64,000 nucleotides of DNA from PALSA-911 sp963743035 (GTDB lineage: Bacteria > Pseudomonadota > Alphaproteobacteria > Acetobacterales > Acetobacteraceae): assembly GCA_963743035.1 (NCBI GenBank), contig CAVUOB010000003.1:403313-467312 (forward strand). The letters run 5' to 3'. The notes below the pieces were generated by a model that saw only the letters and a program-made list of their open reading frames with translations, ran no database searches and had not been told where the DNA came from. Positions 61,968-64,000 of the stretch are shown here, one piece after another (position 1 is the first letter of the stretch; every line of letters starts with the position of its first letter). Position numbers and translations under genes: made by a program.

Positions 61968-62918
61968 ATGTCCAGAAAGACCGCTTCGGCTCGCCCCGGC
62001 CCCGATCGGGCGAGCCTCTATGACGAAATCACCGGCCAGATCATCGCCGAGCTGGAGGCCGGCCGTGTGCCCTGGGTCCAGCCCTGGGGGACGGCGGCGG
62101 CGAAGGCGCCACTCGCCATGCCGAAGAATGCCGCCACCGGCCGGCAGTATTCGGGGATCAACGTCCTGATCCTCTGGGGCGCCGTGCTTGAGCACGGCTT
62201 CCCTGCTCAGAGCTGGCTGACCTTTCGCCAGGCGCTCTCGCTCGGCGGCAATGTCCGCAAGGGCGAGCACGGCACGACGGTCGTCTATGCCGACCGCTTT
62301 GTGCCGGATGACGAGAAGCGACGCGCCCGTGAGATCGGCGAGGAAGCCGCCGCGATTCCGTTCTTGAAGCGCTTCACCGTCTTCAACGCCGCCCAATGCG
62401 AAAACCTTCAGGCTGACATTGCGGCCGTCGCACCACTGCCGCGGCCGGGCTTGATCGAGCCCAGGGTCGAGGCGCTGATCCGTGCGACCGGCGTAGACTT
62501 CCGCATCGGCGGCAATCGAGCCTTCTACGCGCCGGGCCCGGACTTCGTCATGGTCCCGCCGCCGCAGGCCTATTTCGAGCCGATCAACTGGCACCGCACG
62601 GCCCTGCACGAGCTGGGGCACGCCAGTGGCCATCCGTCCCGTCTCGGCCGCGATCTCGGCGGCACATTCGGCAGCAAGAAATATGCGTTCGAGGAACTGG
62701 TAGCGGAGATGAACGCCGCCTTCTGCTGCGCCTCGCTCGGCATCGTCCCGACTGTGCGCCATGCGGACTATATCGGCTCGTGGCTCGAGGTGCTGCGCGA
62801 GGACAACCGCGCCGTCGTGCGCGCGGCGTCCCAGGCCAGCAAGGCGGCTGACTGGATTCTCGGCTTCCTTGATCCCGACGGCGAGGCGCCCTCCGCGGTC
62901 GCCCAGCAAGCGGCCTGA
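61968..62918 (+). CDS. ardC: ArdC-like antirestriction protein
   Basis: A 316-residue protein with an N-terminal ArdC single-strand-binding domain (DRASLYDEITGQIIAELEAGRVPWVQPW, NAATGRQYSGINVLILW, LGGNVRKGEHGTTVVYADRF) and a C-terminal zincin-like metallopeptidase (HELGHASGHPSRLGRD with the zinc His, then YAFEELVAEMNAAFCCASLGI). ArdC protects incoming single-stranded plasmid DNA from type I restriction during conjugation. Its presence suggests the island came from, or carries part of, a conjugative element. The start is the ATG at 61968. Confidence 0.92.
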   Translation: MSRKTASARPGPDRASLYDEITGQIIAELEAGRVPWVQPWGTAAAKAPLAMPKNAATGRQYSGINVLILWGAVLEHGFPAQSWLTFRQALSLGGNVRKGEHGTTVVYADRFVPDDEKRRAREIGEEAAAIPFLKRFTVFNAAQCENLQADIAAVAPLPRPGLIEPRVEALIRATGVDFRIGGNRAFYAPGPDFVMVPPPQAYFEPINWHRTALHELGHASGHPSRLGRDLGGTFGSKKYAFEELVAEMNAAFCCASLGIVPTVRHADYIGSWLEVLREDNRAVVRAASQASKAADWILGFLDPDGEAPSAVAQQAA

Positions 62919-62937
62919 TCGGAATAACGGTGACAAC

Positions 62938-63933
62938 CTACGTCAGCACGATGCCTGCCTTCGCCGCGCAATAAACTCGTTCCCGAGCCTGCTCGACGAC
63001 GCGCCGATTGTAGCGGGCCAGCATTGGCTGGTTGTTCTTCGTCACCGTCACATTGATCGTGGCCTGCGGCCGCTGCCGCCAGGCGGCTAGCGCATGCGCT
63101 ACAAACGCCGGCGCGGCGCGGCCTTCGACCAAGGTCGCGGCGTCGGCGAAAATATAGTCCACGAAGGCGGTGGCGCACAGATTGAAGGACATCGCCATGT
63201 GCGGGCCGTCTGGAATGGGCTGACAATAGCTTCGATCCGAGAGCAGGCAGACGTCTTGGTCGTAAGTCCAGACAAAGGCAGCGGCCTGCGTGTCGCGCGC
63301 CTCAAACAGCCCCTTGATCATGCCTTCGAACAGGTTCGGCCGGACATCCCCGGTCTGCATCAACAGAACGAAGATCAGCCGGAGCCACTCGACATAGGTC
63401 TCCCGCGATACGTCGAGTTGCCGGCACAGGTGAGCCTGATGCGGCTTTTGTCCGTTGATGATCAGTCGATAGACAGCGAGGAGCTCCGGGTCGGTTGGCT
63501 CGTACAGTCCAACGCCGGGAAAGCTGTTCAACACCTTCTGGATGCAGAAGGGATTGCGAACGAAATTCAGCAGCTTCGCGGTGAACAGGTCGATGAGCTC
63601 GGTCTTGATGTCTGCGCTGCCCGCCGCCAGCTTCTCTAGCAGGTCTTTGGTATGGATCGCGACGTTCGCTTCGTACTTGTGGAACAGCGCCTCGAGGTTC
63701 ATGCGCAGCGGGCCACCTCCGGGCACGTCGAAGCTGAAGAGGTCCAGCATAGACAAGGCCGATGCGATTGCACGCCCGCGGGGAGCCTCCAGCTCAATCC
63801 GGTAAGCCTCTCGATCCGTGATACGAAACGAATAGATTCGGAACTTGCCGCTGGTGCTGTCCGGGTTGCTCGCGTTTAGCTTCTGCTCAACCTGCGGCAC
63901 GAAGTGCTGATTGCGTGTCTCGTTGCCGCGCAT
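62938..63933 (-). CDS. DUF4238-like protein
   Basis: A 331-residue protein opening with NQHFVPQVEQKLNA, the hallmark NxHFVPQ of DUF4238. The length and the middle helical part (LLNFVRNPFCIQKVLNSFPG) also fit. The C-terminal half is not recognised. DUF4238 proteins are often found in mobile and defence regions, with no proven function. It converges on ardC with 19 bp between the stops. The remaining 67 bp to the right edge hold its upstream region. Confidence 0.65.
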   Translation of the reverse strand: MRGNETRNQHFVPQVEQKLNASNPDSTSGKFRIYSFRITDREAYRIELEAPRGRAIASALSMLDLFSFDVPGGGPLRMNLEALFHKYEANVAIHTKDLLEKLAAGSADIKTELIDLFTAKLLNFVRNPFCIQKVLNSFPGVGLYEPTDPELLAVYRLIINGQKPHQAHLCRQLDVSRETYVEWLRLIFVLLMQTGDVRPNLFEGMIKGLFEARDTQAAAFVWTYDQDVCLLSDRSYCQPIPDGPHMAMSFNLCATAFVDYIFADAATLVEGRAAPAFVAHALAAWRQRPQATINVTVTKNNQPMLARYNRRVVEQARERVYCAAKAGIVLT

Positions 63934-64000
63934 GCTGTGACGTCTGCCCCCTTGCTCCGGATCGTAGCATAGGCCGCCACCGAGGTGGCAGCCGACGGCC

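Noticed and set aside
1..64000. CRISPR array
   Set aside because: No regularly spaced direct repeats were seen. The repeats found are tandem, isolated pairs or IS ends.

Overview
The window is high-GC DNA from an alphaproteobacterium. Protein flavours suggest Rhodospirillales, probably Acetobacteraceae: BluB and QueE, an Rrf2-type NsrR controlling flavohaemoglobin, Tat-exported substrate-binding proteins, M48 and OYE enzymes, and a Baeyer-Villiger monooxygenase. This placement comes from gene content and composition only.

Positions 1-16600 look like ordinary chromosome: a peptide-binding protein (cut by the window edge), bluB, queE, an MgtC-like protein, a mutarotase, a run of secreted proteins ending in a pterin dehydratase, and a nitric-oxide response locus. 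In that locus hmp and a truncated globin face nsrR across a clear operator pair. Two solute-binding proteins, an acyltransferase-like protein, a cytochrome P450 and a 2OG-Fe(II) oxygenase follow. From 16.6 to 33.2 kb the chromosome is littered with IS debris: a sulfatase cut by an IS3 element, two decayed IS6 transposases with complementary deletions, an IS5/IS427-type element with a TTA duplication, an intact IS6-type element, and fragments of yedK and an HNH-like gene. Among them sit OYE, two GSTs, an enoyl-CoA hydratase, AMP nucleosidase, an NDUFA9-like protein and a BVMO, which may form an oxidative catabolic set.

At 33.6 kb the 3' half of a tRNA-Arg(CCG) lies next to a tyrosine integrase. 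I read this as the left end of a genomic island that runs past the right edge of the window. The island is packed with defence-type genes in two divergent blocks separated by about 200 bp. The leftward block (49.3 to 35.2 kb) is WYL regulator, PLD-SNF2 helicase, DUF4391, type III Mod (frameshifted), type III Res, SIR2, HerA and a DnaQ-like 3'-5' exonuclease. SIR2-HerA is a known antiphage pair; the overlapping exonuclease is an unusual third partner. The rightward block (49.5 to 61.7 kb) is an AddB-like nuclease, an AddA/RecB-like helicase-nuclease, a DUF6361 protein, a double-HKD phospholipase-D-like protein and a 1000-residue SF2 helicase. The genes within each half of this block overlap by 1 or 4 nt, and a strong hairpin follows the last one. 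This five-gene block is the best candidate for an undescribed system. ArdC antirestriction protein and a DUF4238-like protein follow.

No CRISPR array, rRNA or complete tRNA was seen.
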